The translations under genes and the position numbers were made by a program. Positions 40,983 through 50,543 of a DNA stretch of 64,000 nt are shown here, piece by piece. The first letter of the stretch is position 1; every line of letters begins with the position of its first letter. The DNA comes from Qipengyuania pacifica (GTDB taxonomy: Bacteria; Pseudomonadota; Alphaproteobacteria; Sphingomonadales; Sphingomonadaceae): contig NZ_JAHWXO010000007.1 in assembly GCF_019857205.1 (NCBI RefSeq), positions 62,001 to 126,000 of the forward strand, read 5' to 3'. The notes under the pieces are model-generated. The model ran no database searches. It was not told where the DNA came from and worked only from the letters and a program-made list of their open reading frames with translations.

Positions 40983-42296
40983 TTAATGCGGTAGGAAAAG
41001 ACCTGCCAGCGCGGCGCTCATAAGGTTGGCGAGAGAACCGGCGGCAAGCGCTCGCAAACCAAGCCTGGCGATGACGGGCCGCTGGTTGGGAGCGAGCCCG
41101 CCGGTCACAGCCATCTGAATGGCTATCGAACTGAAATTGGCGAAACCGCACAAGGCGAAGGTAATAATAGCGCGACTGCGTTCCGTCAGGACCTCGGGGC
41201 CGATCGTCCCCAGCTCGATGAATGCGACAAACTCGTTCAGCACGATCTTCGTCCCGAACAGTCCGCCCGCAGCGCCCGCCTGATCCCATGGAATGCCGAT
41301 CAGATACATCATGGGAGCGAAGACGAAGCCGAGCAGCTTCTGGAAGCTGAGGTCCGAATAGCCGAACCATCCGCCAACGCCCGCCAGAAGACCATTGGCC
41401 ATGGCTACCAGCGCGACGAATGCAAGGACCATCGCGCCAACGGCGACCGCAAGTTTGACCCCGGTTTGCGCGCCCTGCGCGGCGGCTTCGATGACATTGG
41501 CCGGACGCTCGCCCTCCTCGAAGGTCTCTGCGATCTCCACTTCCCTCTCGCTCTCGGTGAGCGCGGCAGGCCCCTCGCCGCTGATCCGGCCACGCGGCAA
41601 CGGCAACTCACCCTCCGCTTCGGGGGAGGGCTCGCCGTCATCGGGCATGATGATCTTCGCCATCAATATGCCGCCAGGGGCAGACATGAATGCGGCGGCC
41701 AGGAGAAAGGGCAGATAGGCATTGCCGAGCAGCCCGGCATAAGCGGCAAGGATCGTACCGGCGACCCCGGCCATGCCCACCGCCATGAGCGTAAACAGCC
41801 GAGAGGGCGCAAGTGCGGCGAGGTACGGGCGTACGACAAGCGGGCTTTCGGATTGGCCGACAAAAATATTCGCCGCGGCCCCTAGCGATTCGACCTTCGA
41901 TATTCCCGTCACCCAGCCGATTGCACCGCCGACCCAACGCACGACACGCTGCATGATGCCGAGATAATAGAGGATCGAGACCAAGGCTGCGAAAAAGATG
42001 ATCACCGGCAACGCGCCCAGTGCAAAGGTGTTCGCCAACGGGTTCGTCTCGTTCGGGCCGAAAAGAAACTGCGTTCCCTGGTCCGCATAGGAAAGGAGGG
42101 CGGCCACCCCATTGGCCATGCCTTGGATCACGGCACGCCCGCCGCTCGTGGCCAGTACGAGAAAAGCCATCAGAGTCTGCAGCGCGAAAGCTGCACCGAC
42201 GACCCTGAGTTTGATCCTCCGCTTGCCGGTCGACAGCAAGAATGCGACCAGCAAAATCGCCAGAATGCCGATAATATTGATAAAGATGGGCGACAT
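40983..42296 (-). CDS. Concentrative nucleoside transporter (CNT family)
   Basis: 437 residues with about nine to ten helices. CNT marks are ALPVIIFFAALVSILYYLGI, ESLGAAANIFVGQSESPLVV (nucleoside-binding hairpin with QSE), FMSAPGGILMAKIIMPD, RPANVIEAAAQGAQTGVKLA, and FGTKIVLNEFVAF with ALCGFANFSSIAIQMAVTGGL. It takes up nucleosides with H+ or Na+. Between the AKIIMPD helix and the conserved ANVIEAA block lies an extra stretch of about 34 residues (221-254) encoded by a palindromic DNA segment (41611-41630). The family is otherwise of normal layout. It is probably cotranscribed with the dioxygenase. Confidence 0.9.
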   Translation of the reverse strand: MSPIFINIIGILAILLVAFLLSTGKRRIKLRVVGAAFALQTLMAFLVLATSGGRAVIQGMANGVAALLSYADQGTQFLFGPNETNPLANTFALGALPVIIFFAALVSILYYLGIMQRVVRWVGGAIGWVTGISKVESLGAAANIFVGQSESPLVVRPYLAALAPSRLFTLMAVGMAGVAGTILAAYAGLLGNAYLPFLLAAAFMSAPGGILMAKIIMPDDGEPSPEAEGELPLPRGRISGEGPAALTESEREVEIAETFEEGERPANVIEAAAQGAQTGVKLAVAVGAMVLAFVALVAMANGLLAGVGGWFGYSDLSFQKLLGFVFAPMMYLIGIPWDQAGAAGGLFGTKIVLNEFVAFIELGTIGPEVLTERSRAIITFALCGFANFSSIAIQMAVTGGLAPNQRPVIARLGLRALAAGSLANLMSAALAGLFLPH

Positions 42297-42422
42297 CGGC
42301 TTCCCTTCGGACGCTACAAGTTGCGGATGAAATTAGCCGCTGTCTTGCTTGCACCGTCCCATTAGTCAATTTTCACTGCTCACCGATGGCCACGCCGTCC
42401 CCGAATTCCACGAGATCCATCC

Positions 42423-43106
42423 ATGACAGAACCCGCCAACGAAATCCGGCCTGCTGCTGCCGCCATGCCGCTCGGCCTGTTCGTTTACACTTTGATCTAC
42501 GGGGGAATGACCGTCTTGGCAGGCGTGCTCGCGTACAAGCAGGTTCAGTTGTGGCCGACCGAACTGGCCGTGGAATCCGGCATCTTCGCCTTTCTGCTGC
42601 TGGTCGTAATATCGAGCACCATCGCACAGCTGTACGGCGAAAAGCTCGCCAATAGGATCGTTTGGTGGGGGTTCATTCCGCTGCTCATCGCTTCGCTACT
42701 GATGCAACTGGTACTGAATCTTCCTGCTTCAGTAGAGATGGTCGAGTTCCGCGGTGAGGACCTCGCAGCTTTCGAGCGCGTCCATGCTACACTGTGGCGC
42801 GTATGGATGGCCGGGCCCGCGGCTTACATCGTATCGCTGCTACTCAATGTCTGGATTTTTTCGCGTCTACGCGGCTCATCGCAGAGTACCTCAACCGTCT
42901 CGCTGATGATGCGCGGCGCAATTGCTTCCGCACTCAGCCAAGCTATCGATTCGGTCATCTTCATCACGCTCGCCTTTTACGGGCAATTCGAGATAACCAA
43001 TCTGCTCATCGGGCAAGTCATCGCCAAGGTGGCGCTCAGCTTCGTGCTGGTTCCGTTTCTGATTACAGGCGGCGTGGCTTTTGCACGCTGGCTGGACCGG
43101 CGCTAG
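42423..43106 (+). CDS. Queuosine precursor transporter (YhhQ/VUT family)
   Basis: 227 residues with six hydrophobic helices. LLVVISSTIAQLYGEKLANRIVWWG is the family's first signature region, AFERVHATLWRVWMAGPAAYIVS follows, and IASALSQAIDSVIFITLAFYG is the conserved block with the acidic Asp. YhhQ homologues import queuine precursors (preQ0/preQ1) for tRNA modification at GUN anticodons. No queuosine synthesis gene is near. It overlaps the convergent DUF421 gene by 4 bases and is divergent from the CNT gene, 126 bases apart. Confidence 0.88.
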   Translation: MTEPANEIRPAAAAMPLGLFVYTLIYGGMTVLAGVLAYKQVQLWPTELAVESGIFAFLLLVVISSTIAQLYGEKLANRIVWWGFIPLLIASLLMQLVLNLPASVEMVEFRGEDLAAFERVHATLWRVWMAGPAAYIVSLLLNVWIFSRLRGSSQSTSTVSLMMRGAIASALSQAIDSVIFITLAFYGQFEITNLLIGQVIAKVALSFVLVPFLITGGVAFARWLDRR

Positions 43107-43618
43107 AGACGCCGGACATCCCCGATCAGGGTTTCGTCCAGAGCGTCACCGTGCAGTACGGAAACGTCGCCCGTGGTTTCCAGAACCACCGCTCGTACGC
43201 ACGAAAGGTCAAGCGCGTTCGCCTCGCGCAGTTTTGCGATCAGATCGCTTTTCGACACCCGGGTTTTGCGTAACGCGTCCTCCAGGAATTTGCCGTTGCG
43301 CATCAGAAAGACCGGCTCGTTCTGCATAATCGCTTCTGCGACATCCGACGTCTTGCGGATGTAAGCAGCGATAAACTGGACCAGAAACAGGCCGAGCATT
43401 CCGGCCGATGCCTGGGCAAACCCGCTCCAGCTGCTGGCCTGTGCCGCCCCAGCCACCAAGCTGCCCAAGGCAACGGTCATGACGAAATCGAAATTCGTCA
43501 TCTTGGACAAGGATCGCAAACCGTTGATGCGGATCAGGATGACGACCCAAAAAATGGCTCCCGCAGACAGAATGATGCCGCGCGCAGCGATATCCAGCAC
43601 CGTGTTTTCCAGTATCAT
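43103..43618 (-). CDS. DUF421 (YetF-like) membrane protein
   Basis: 171 residues: three hydrophobic helices (about 10-95), among them NFDFVMTVALGSLVAGAAQ, then a soluble C-terminal domain with PVFLMRNGKFLEDALRKTRV, KSDLIAKLREANALDLSCVRAVVLETTGDVSVL. This matches YetF/DUF421, of unknown function in most bacteria and tied to sporulation or stress in bacilli. The helix content is near the family's standard length. It ends against the queuosine transporter. Confidence 0.85.
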   Translation of the reverse strand: MILENTVLDIAARGIILSAGAIFWVVILIRINGLRSLSKMTNFDFVMTVALGSLVAGAAQASSWSGFAQASAGMLGLFLVQFIAAYIRKTSDVAEAIMQNEPVFLMRNGKFLEDALRKTRVSKSDLIAKLREANALDLSCVRAVVLETTGDVSVLHGDALDETLIGDVRRL

Positions 43619-43662
43619 GCCCGTTCAACGCCTGAAGCGCGATAAGCTATCCGAGAACTTCG

Positions 43663-45054
43663 CTATTCGCGGAAAACTCTGCTGGAAAAGCGGTTGAGCG
43701 GAGTAAGGATATACTCCAGCACGGTGCGCTTATCCCCTAATAGGCTGACATCGGCGACCATGCCGGTTCCGATTCTAAGGTCTCCGCGGGTTGTTTCAAT
43801 TTCCTCAGCCTGTGTCCGCACGCGGACCAGATAATATATTCCGCCGTCTCTTTCATCGACGATCGAATCTGGCGAGATCGATTCCACTTTTCCATCGAAA
43901 CTGCCGTAGACCGCTTGATCAAAGGCCGTGATACCAACCTTCGCTGGCTGGCCGATATAGACAGTAGCAATATCTTGCGGACGGATCCGCACTTCCACCA
44001 GAAGCGCATCGTCCGATGGTGCGATCTCAACCAATTCCTGACCCGATCCGACCGCACTCCCACGTGTGGTAACCAGAACGCGGTTTACTGTTCCGGCAAC
44101 GGGAGCGCGAACCGCCGTTCGCTCGCGACGTTCCTCCAAAGCAGGTAAAGTAGCTTCGTTCGCGCCCAACTCGGCCTGTGCTGCAGCGAGTTCGTCGCCC
44201 GCGCGTGAGCGCCAATCCTGCAGCGTTCGCGCCAAATTGGCCTCGGCTTCAGCAACATTGGCCCTTGCGCGTTCGATAGCAGCAAGAGCGCCGGAATAAT
44301 CGGCTTCTGCGCTGGTTGCCTGACTCTCCGCCCGCACAAGAGAGAGGCGGGGTTCGATGCCGCTTTCAACCAGCGGCCGCAGCATCTCTGCCTCATCCCT
44401 GGCTGCACGACCGGCGCTGGCCAAGGAATCCGCGCGTCGTTCGGCTTCTGCAACTGATTGGCGCGCACTGGCGACCGCTGCGCGCGCTGCGCTGGTGGCG
44501 CTGACCAGATTGGCCTGTCGGGACGCAAACAACGCACGCTCGATCTCGCGCTGGCGCGCAGCTTCCTCGTCCGCTGGCGCCGGGAAACGAGGCGACCCGC
44601 CAGAAACTTCAGCGCGCAATCGTGCGACCTTCATTTCCAGCGCAGTTGCCGTGGCGGATGTACTGCCGAGATTTGCCTCGCTTTCCGTTGGGTCAAGACG
44701 AAGCAGTTCCTGCCCTGCAGACACCGATTGCCCCTGCCTGACGAAGATGTCCTCGACGACACCCCCCCCAAGGGTGGAAACGACTTGCAGCTCGCTGCTC
44801 GAGATCACCCTGCCCTGCCCGCGCACGGTGCGGTCTATTTCGGCGAACGCTGCCCACAAAAACAGGAGGGCGAAGAAGCCGAGAATTCCCCAAAAGAGGA
44901 TACGGGAAACCACCGAAGGTTCGAGACCCTCGATGATCTTCTCGATACCTTGCAATTCTTCAGTTTCCCGATCACTTTGCTCGATCGGACGGTCGACCTC
45001 GTGATCAGAGGCGGGTGAATGGGTCGAGCCAGATTCGCCAGCACGCGCAGTCAC
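43663..45054 (-). CDS. HlyD-family membrane fusion protein of type I secretion
   Basis: 463 residues from GTG 45054, whose GTGA junction overlaps the ABC gene's stop. One N-terminal helix (about 55-75, ILFWGILGFFALLFLWAAF), then a lipoyl/barrel-sandwich half (VISSSELQVVSTLGGGVVEDI, VRQGQSVSAGQELLRLD), a long coiled coil of about 200 residues rich in Ala, Glu, Arg (about 130-330), the second half-barrel (RAPVAGTVNRV) and a beta-barrel domain. It bridges the ABC transporter and TolC. The coil length fits the type I secretion subfamily. All three apparatus genes overlap. Confidence 0.9.
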   Translation of the reverse strand: MTARAGESGSTHSPASDHEVDRPIEQSDRETEELQGIEKIIEGLEPSVVSRILFWGILGFFALLFLWAAFAEIDRTVRGQGRVISSSELQVVSTLGGGVVEDIFVRQGQSVSAGQELLRLDPTESEANLGSTSATATALEMKVARLRAEVSGGSPRFPAPADEEAARQREIERALFASRQANLVSATSAARAAVASARQSVAEAERRADSLASAGRAARDEAEMLRPLVESGIEPRLSLVRAESQATSAEADYSGALAAIERARANVAEAEANLARTLQDWRSRAGDELAAAQAELGANEATLPALEERRERTAVRAPVAGTVNRVLVTTRGSAVGSGQELVEIAPSDDALLVEVRIRPQDIATVYIGQPAKVGITAFDQAVYGSFDGKVESISPDSIVDERDGGIYYLVRVRTQAEEIETTRGDLRIGTGMVADVSLLGDKRTVLEYILTPLNRFSSRVFRE

Positions 45055-46802
45055 GATTTTTTCTCCACGGCGCGAGTTTGCTGATTGCCCTGCGCCAGTT
45101 GAGCCAACACTTCGTCGCGCGGTCCGTCGGCTCGTATTTTGGCATCAGCGACGATGATCACTCGATCGACGAGGGCCAGCAACGGCTGTCGATGGGTGAC
45201 TGCGATCAACGTGCGACCTTTAAGTTCGTCCTTCAAACGGTCTATCAGGTCAGCTTCGGTCTGAGCATCCATCGCACTGGTCGGCTCGTCCATGACCAGG
45301 ACGGGAGGCTTGCCAGCAAGAGCGCGGGCGATGGCGATCGACTGCCGTTGCCCACCAGACAATCCCTCCCCTCTGTCGACGAGCCTCATGTCGTACCCCC
45401 GGGGAATTCGACTTGCGAAAAGATCCGTTCCTGAAATTCTGGCGGACCTCAGCATTTCTTCGTCATCGACCTTGGGTCTGCCCAAGGCAATATTTTCCCG
45501 GATTGTACCTGAAAACAGCGACGGTTCCTGCAGCACGGAAGATACCGATTTACGCAGAGAATTGGGATCAAGCTGAGCGATATCCAAGCCGTCGAGCAGG
45601 ACCATGCCGTCCTGCGGGGGATAAAGGCCGAGCACCATCCGAGCGAGCGTCGATTTGCCCGAGCCGACGCGGCCGATGAGGGCCACGTGTTCGCCCGGCT
45701 TTATCGCCAAGCTTACTCCATCGAGCGCTTTTGACGCCGCACCGGGATATTGGAAACTGACATTGCGCAATTCGATTGCGCCGAGCGGATTGGCCAGCTC
45801 GATAGGATTTGTATCCGGCCCTTCGGGCGGACGCTCCATAAGCTCACGCACCTGGCGATACGCGGTCCGCGTTGCGGTTATTCGCGAAACAAGCTGCGAT
45901 ATCTGCGTCAACGGAGCGATCGCCCTGCCAGCGAGTATCGAGCAGGCAATCAGACCACCCAGCGTCAACCGATTGTCGGCCACGGCAAACACGCCCACTA
46001 TTACCACCCCCGCATAGCTGATGGTCGCCGCAGATGTGGCGAAGGTTGTGCCGACGGAGGCAATCAGACGCTGCCTCAAAGACACGTGCGCATGCCCATC
46101 GACCGCGCGGTTCCAGCGCTGTTCGAACAGATGGCGCGCACCCGCAGTCTTGACCGCCTCGATACTGCCGACCGTTTCGACCAGTACCGACTGCTTCTGC
46201 AGCCCTTCCTCCATGGCGCGGGCAGAAAGCCGCTGCAGCGCAGGTTGAGCCGAGAGGCCAACCAGAATGACGATCGGCACCATGATTGCCGGTACCAGGA
46301 CGACCCAGCCCCCAATCAATGCCACCACGATCAGGGTGATTATGATGAAAGGCACATCGACAACTGCCGCCAAAGTGGCAGATGCGAAGAAATCACGCAT
46401 CGTTTCCAGTTCGCGCATGAGCCCGGTGAGCTGGCCAGTCGACCCCTTACGCAGTTCGAGCCTCATTTCGATCAGGCGCCCAAAGACCCTTTCGCCGACT
46501 TCGCGGTCGATATTCATGCCAGCGTGATCGACGAAATACGCCCGCAGCAGCTTCAAGCCGAAGTCGAAAATGACAATGATGGCGAGACCGATCGACAATG
46601 CCGCCAACGAGGAGAACGCGGCGTTCGGCACAACCCGGTCATAAACCGTCATCGTGAAGAGGGCTGTGACAAGACCGAACAGATTGATCAAAGTCGCCGC
46701 CAACGCGACTTTGGAATATGTACGCCAGTTGGCGCGGATCGGATCGGCGAGCCAGTCGGCCAGTCTCTTGCCGGGAACCTGTACTATTGGTTCGTCAGCC
46801 AT
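45051..46802 (-). CDS. Type I secretion ABC permease/ATPase
   Basis: 583 residues from ATG 46802 (a TTG one codon earlier is possible). Six membrane helices lie in 30-330, then the ATPase with Walker A GRVGSGKST (about 385), signature LSGGQRQSIAIARAL, Walker B VLVMDEPTSAMD and the switch His in VTHRQPLLAL. The N-terminal C39-like domain of HlyB/LapB transporters is absent, so it resembles the short PrsD-type ABC exporters. It exports an unfolded substrate bearing a C-terminal signal. The start overlaps the TolC stop by 8 bases. No RTX-repeat substrate gene is in the window. Confidence 0.9.
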   Translation of the reverse strand: MADEPIVQVPGKRLADWLADPIRANWRTYSKVALAATLINLFGLVTALFTMTVYDRVVPNAAFSSLAALSIGLAIIVIFDFGLKLLRAYFVDHAGMNIDREVGERVFGRLIEMRLELRKGSTGQLTGLMRELETMRDFFASATLAAVVDVPFIIITLIVVALIGGWVVLVPAIMVPIVILVGLSAQPALQRLSARAMEEGLQKQSVLVETVGSIEAVKTAGARHLFEQRWNRAVDGHAHVSLRQRLIASVGTTFATSAATISYAGVVIVGVFAVADNRLTLGGLIACSILAGRAIAPLTQISQLVSRITATRTAYRQVRELMERPPEGPDTNPIELANPLGAIELRNVSFQYPGAASKALDGVSLAIKPGEHVALIGRVGSGKSTLARMVLGLYPPQDGMVLLDGLDIAQLDPNSLRKSVSSVLQEPSLFSGTIRENIALGRPKVDDEEMLRSARISGTDLFASRIPRGYDMRLVDRGEGLSGGQRQSIAIARALAGKPPVLVMDEPTSAMDAQTEADLIDRLKDELKGRTLIAVTHRQPLLALVDRVIIVADAKIRADGPRDEVLAQLAQGNQQTRAVEKKS

Positions 46803-48297
46803 CAACCATCACCCCGTTCTCCAAATCGTCCACGTCGAAGGCTTCCAGCAACCGTCCGGTACGGGCAAGCAGCAAATAACGAGCGGCATCGAGTTGGGAC
46901 AATCCCTCGATGTAGGCCACTGCGGCCTGAAGATATGCGCTTTCGGCTTCGGTAACATCGAACAACGAACCGCGCAGCGCGCCGAACCGCGTGACAACGA
47001 CATCGCGTGTCTGACGCGAGGATTTATAGGCAGCATCGAGGGCGATCAGTTGGTCTTCCAGCGCACGCACATCGGCCCACGTCACCGCAGCGTCGCGTTC
47101 GGCCTCCTGTCGCACTCGATCTGCAGCGGCATCGGCCGCATCCGCCCGTGCACGAGCGGCACTCAGTCGCGCATTTCCTCCGCCGCCAAACAGGCGGTAG
47201 CGAAGGTTGATGCTACCGCGAACGTCGTAATCGCCATCGTTCTCGTAGACGCCGTACCTTCCGGCATCGAGACGTGCGGCCACACGCGGTTGATTGGCAC
47301 CTTCGGTCGCTTTCGCTTCGGACTGAGCTGCCCTGGCCTGTGCTTCCGCACTGCGGACCTCGGGTATCGCCTGGGCCGCGTTGATAGCGTAGTCGCGGCT
47401 GATCGCGCCATCGACCAGTTGCGGCGCCCGGAGAAGGCGCGCAGGCGGCGCGATTCCGCTGAGTTCTTCGAACCTCGCTTCTGCACTCGCAAGTTGGCGG
47501 CGAAACTGCGCAAGACGGATTTCGCCTTGCGCTCTTAGCGAAGCGACGCGAGCGAGGTCGCTGCGCGCGGATGCACCCTGTGCAATCCGGCGCTCGACCG
47601 CATCCTGTATGTCGGCCTGCGAAGATACGAAGCTCTCACCCAGTCTGACCAGAGATTGATATGCGAACACGGCGTACCAGACAGACACGAACTGCGTAAT
47701 CGTCCCAGAAACCGCTGCTTCCCGCTCATGCCCCGTGGCAGTGAGACGGGCCTGGGCCGCGGCGATACCATAGTAAGTGGCGCCGAAGTCGAGCAGCACG
47801 TACTCGACCTCGCCCAATACATCGGTACGGCGCGTCGCGCGCGAACGTTCGATGATGTTGAAGGGGTCGTCGCTGAAATTACGAGCGATTGTCCGGTAGG
47901 AGCTGACCGTGACATCCCCGGTGGGCAACCGGCCTGCTTCCGCCTCGTCGAGTTGTGCAGACGCCACGGCGACATTGGCATCGGCTTCACGACTGGAAGC
48001 GTTTTGTTCAACGGCTGCGACTACGATGCGGCGAAACTGCCCCGGATCGGCAGAGGACGAGCCAAGTGCCAGAATGGGATCTGAACTGAAGTCGACATCG
48101 AGGGGGTCGGCGACCGGAGAGGGCAAATCGGTTGCGTTGCTGTAGGCCGGGATATCTTCGCCAGCCTCTTGGGCACGAGAAGGTGACGCACAGGCGAACA
48201 GTGCCAGGGCAGCCGCGCCGCCAAACGTTCCGATGATGCCTCCCACAGATCCCATCGCGCCATGTCTAGCAGGGAAATCCCGCAAAGCCACAGTCAT
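46795..48297 (-). CDS. TolC-family outer membrane channel
   Basis: 500 residues from ATG 48297, or 486 from ATG 48255. A signal peptide around GTFGGAAALALFACASPSRAQ leads to two OEP repeats: the first with AVASAQLDEAEAGRLP, VEYVLLDFGATYYGIAAAQA and a coiled region, the second with ANQPRVAARLDAGRYGVYEN, LRYRLFGGGGNARLSAARA and AVAYIEGLSQLDAARYLLL. The duplicated pattern forms a trimeric barrel and tunnel. It is the first gene of the three-gene secretion operon, with the ABC gene overlapping its end. The acidic stretch at 45-85 is not conserved. Confidence 0.9.
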   Translation of the reverse strand: MTVALRDFPARHGAMGSVGGIIGTFGGAAALALFACASPSRAQEAGEDIPAYSNATDLPSPVADPLDVDFSSDPILALGSSSADPGQFRRIVVAAVEQNASSREADANVAVASAQLDEAEAGRLPTGDVTVSSYRTIARNFSDDPFNIIERSRATRRTDVLGEVEYVLLDFGATYYGIAAAQARLTATGHEREAAVSGTITQFVSVWYAVFAYQSLVRLGESFVSSQADIQDAVERRIAQGASARSDLARVASLRAQGEIRLAQFRRQLASAEARFEELSGIAPPARLLRAPQLVDGAISRDYAINAAQAIPEVRSAEAQARAAQSEAKATEGANQPRVAARLDAGRYGVYENDGDYDVRGSINLRYRLFGGGGNARLSAARARADAADAAADRVRQEAERDAAVTWADVRALEDQLIALDAAYKSSRQTRDVVVTRFGALRGSLFDVTEAESAYLQAAVAYIEGLSQLDAARYLLLARTGRLLEAFDVDDLENGVMVDG

Positions 48298-48331
48298 CGG
48301 GCGCGGCAGAGCTTTTATGCCGTGGGGAGTG

Positions 48332-49189
48332 CTACTCGACGCCGCTCTGTTTCAAATGTCGCGCATGCCAGGCCACGTGTTCGGCCATGAATGTCGAAAT
48401 GAAGTAGTACGAATGATCGTACCCATCCTGGAACCGGATGTCTGCGGGCATGCTGGCTTTTTCGCAGATTTCAATCAGCAGTTCGGTCTTGAGCTGCTCT
48501 TCGAGAAAGCCATCGGCCGTGCCTTGATCCACTAGGAGCGCAGGCAATCTCGCACCGTCTTCTATCAGTGCGCAGGCGTCATATTCACGCCAAGCCTGGC
48601 GATCCGCCCCGAGATACCCGCCAAGCGCCTTTTCTCCCCACGGACATGCAATCGGACTTGCGATCGGCGACAATGCACTGACCGAACGAAAGCGGTCCGC
48701 GTTGCGGAGTGCGACAGTCAGCGCGCCGTGACCGCCCATCGAATGGCCCGTGATACTCTGACGTTCCATATCGATGGGGAAGTGCTCGCCAAGCAGCTCC
48801 GGCAGTTCCTGTTCGATATAGCTGCGCATGCGGAAATGCTCTGCCCAGGGGTCCTGCGTAGCGTCGACATAAAACCCGGCCCCTTGGCCGAAATCATATG
48901 CTTCATTATCGGGCACGTTCTCGCCGCGCGGTGAGGTGTCCGGCGCAATAAAGACGATCCCATGTTCGGCGCAGGCAGCACGAAACTCGCCCTTGTCGGT
49001 GACGTTGGCGTGGGTGCACGTAAGTCCGGAAAGGAACCACAGGACCGGCAGCTTCGTGCCTTCTTTGTGTTCGGGTACAAACACCGAGAACGTCATATCG
49101 GTGCCGGTACTAGAAGAGGCGTGGCGATAGACGCCTTGAATGCCGCCGTGGCTACGGTGCTCCTCGACTGTTTCCAATGCGGTAGCCAT
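48332..49189 (-). CDS. fghA: S-formylglutathione hydrolase
   Basis: 285 residues, an alpha/beta-hydrolase of the esterase D family. Marks are LPVLWFLSGLTCTHANVTDKGE, TSPRGENVPDN, the nucleophile elbow TGHSMGGHGALT (Ser about 150), Asp in DQGTADGFLEEQ and the His of YDHSYYFISTF. It hydrolyses S-formylglutathione to formate and glutathione, the second step after class III alcohol dehydrogenase at 50543. It ends the operon, directly after the CoA-transferase B gene with a 2-base gap. Confidence 0.95.
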   Translation of the reverse strand: MATALETVEEHRSHGGIQGVYRHASSSTGTDMTFSVFVPEHKEGTKLPVLWFLSGLTCTHANVTDKGEFRAACAEHGIVFIAPDTSPRGENVPDNEAYDFGQGAGFYVDATQDPWAEHFRMRSYIEQELPELLGEHFPIDMERQSITGHSMGGHGALTVALRNADRFRSVSALSPIASPIACPWGEKALGGYLGADRQAWREYDACALIEDGARLPALLVDQGTADGFLEEQLKTELLIEICEKASMPADIRFQDGYDHSYYFISTFMAEHVAWHARHLKQSGVE

Positions 49190-49191
49190 CC

Positions 49192-49833
49192 CTAGAGAGC
49201 GACTTCGTACTGCGCGGTCGTCTTTTCGGCTACTTCCTCGGCGGTCACGCCCGGCGCCAGTTCGATCAAACGAAATGCGCTGTCATGGTCGGGCCGCTGG
49301 AATACGGCGAGATCCGTCACGATCATGTCGACCACGTTCTGCCCTGTCAGAGGCAGCGTGCATTCGGAGATGAACTTCGGGCTTCCGTCCTTGGCGGTGT
49401 GCTCCATAACAACGATGATCTTCTTGACGCCGGCCACAAGATCCATCGCGCCGCCCATGCCCTTGATCATCTTGCCGGGGATCATCCAGTTCGCGATATC
49501 GCCATTTTGAGCGACTTCCATCGCACCGAGCACAGTCAGATCGATGTGCCCGCCGCGGATCATGGCAAAACTGGCAGCACTATCGAAATAGGCACTATGT
49601 GGAAGTTCGCTGATGGTCTGCTTACCAGCATTGATCAGATCGGCATCTTCCTCACCGGCGTAAGGGAATGGTCCGATGCCGAGCATGCCGTTCTCGCTCT
49701 GCAGCGTTACATGCATGCCGTCAGGAATGTGGTTGGCCACCAGCGTCGGGATACCGATGCCGAGGTTGACGTAATATCCGTCTTCCAGTTCCTTGGCCGC
49801 GCGGGCGGCCATCTGGTTGCGATCCCAGCCCAT
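49192..49833 (-). CDS. scoB: 3-oxoacid CoA-transferase subunit B
   Basis: 213 residues. Subunit B blocks are [19 protein letters not shown] at the N-terminus with the catalytic-Glu segment [14 protein letters not shown] (Glu about 51), [23 protein letters not shown] and [10 protein letters not shown]. The enzyme moves CoA from succinyl-CoA to acetoacetate or a related acid. It overlaps the A subunit by TAATG. The pair is set between the two formaldehyde-detoxification genes of the operon, which is unusual; whether the substrate is acetoacetate is not settled by sequence. Confidence 0.9.
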   Translation of the reverse strand: MGWDRNQMAARAAKELEDGYYVNLGIGIPTLVANHIPDGMHVTLQSENGMLGIGPFPYAGEEDADLINAGKQTISELPHSAYFDSAASFAMIRGGHIDLTVLGAMEVAQNGDIANWMIPGKMIKGMGGAMDLVAGVKKIIVVMEHTAKDGSPKFISECTLPLTGQNVVDMIVTDLAVFQRPDHDSAFRLIELAPGVTAEEVAEKTTAQYEVAL

Positions 49834-50543
49834 TATGCGGCCTCCCTTTCGCGGGTCGTCACAAATTCGATCTTCTTGTCATAAGGTGACCCAACGATCA
49901 TGCGCTGGACGTAGACCCCGGGCAAATGAATGCAGTCGGGATCGAGGCTACCGGTCGGCACGATTTCCTCGACTTCGACGACGCAGACCTTGCCGCACGT
50001 TGCGGCGGGGAGATTGAAGTTACGAGCGGTCTTTCGGAAAACGAGATTGCCCGTTTCGTCGGCCTTCCATGCCTTCACGATTGCGAGGTCGGCGAAAATC
50101 CCATGTTCGAGGATATAGGTTTCGCCGTCGAAACCCTTGTGCTCCTTGCCTTCAGCGACCTGTGTGCCGACGCCAGTCTTGGTGTAGAAACCGGGAATGC
50201 CCGCCCCACCTGCCCGCATGCGTTCGGCCAGCGTGCCCTGCGGGCAGAATTCGACCTCCAGCTCGCCGGAAAGGAATTGCCGCTCGAATTCCTTGTTCTC
50301 GCCAACATAGGAAGAAATCATCTTCTTCACCTGCTGGGTGCGCAACAGCATACCGATGCCTTCATTGTCGATGCCGGCGTTGTTGCTGCAGAAAGTGAGC
50401 CCCTTGACCCCGCTATCACGAATAGCGGTGAGCAGGCGCTCCGGAATTCCGCAGAGGCCAAAGCCACCGCTTGCGATAAGCATGTCGTCGCGCAGCACCC
50501 CGTCGAGCGCCGCGGCGGCGTCAGAATAGATCTTGCCGGCCAT
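49833..50543 (-). CDS. scoA: 3-oxoacid CoA-transferase subunit A
   Basis: 236 residues. The family motif is in [20 protein letters not shown], then [41 protein letters not shown] and [23 protein letters not shown]. It forms the CoA-binding half with scoB; the two together make the alpha2-beta2 transferase. The start overlaps the adhC stop (TGATG), so adhC-scoA-scoB are coupled. The polarity with fghA downstream shows a four-gene operon. Confidence 0.92.
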   Translation of the reverse strand: MAGKIYSDAAAALDGVLRDDMLIASGGFGLCGIPERLLTAIRDSGVKGLTFCSNNAGIDNEGIGMLLRTQQVKKMISSYVGENKEFERQFLSGELEVEFCPQGTLAERMRAGGAGIPGFYTKTGVGTQVAEGKEHKGFDGETYILEHGIFADLAIVKAWKADETGNLVFRKTARNFNLPAATCGKVCVVEVEEIVPTGSLDPDCIHLPGVYVQRMIVGSPYDKKIEFVTTREREAA

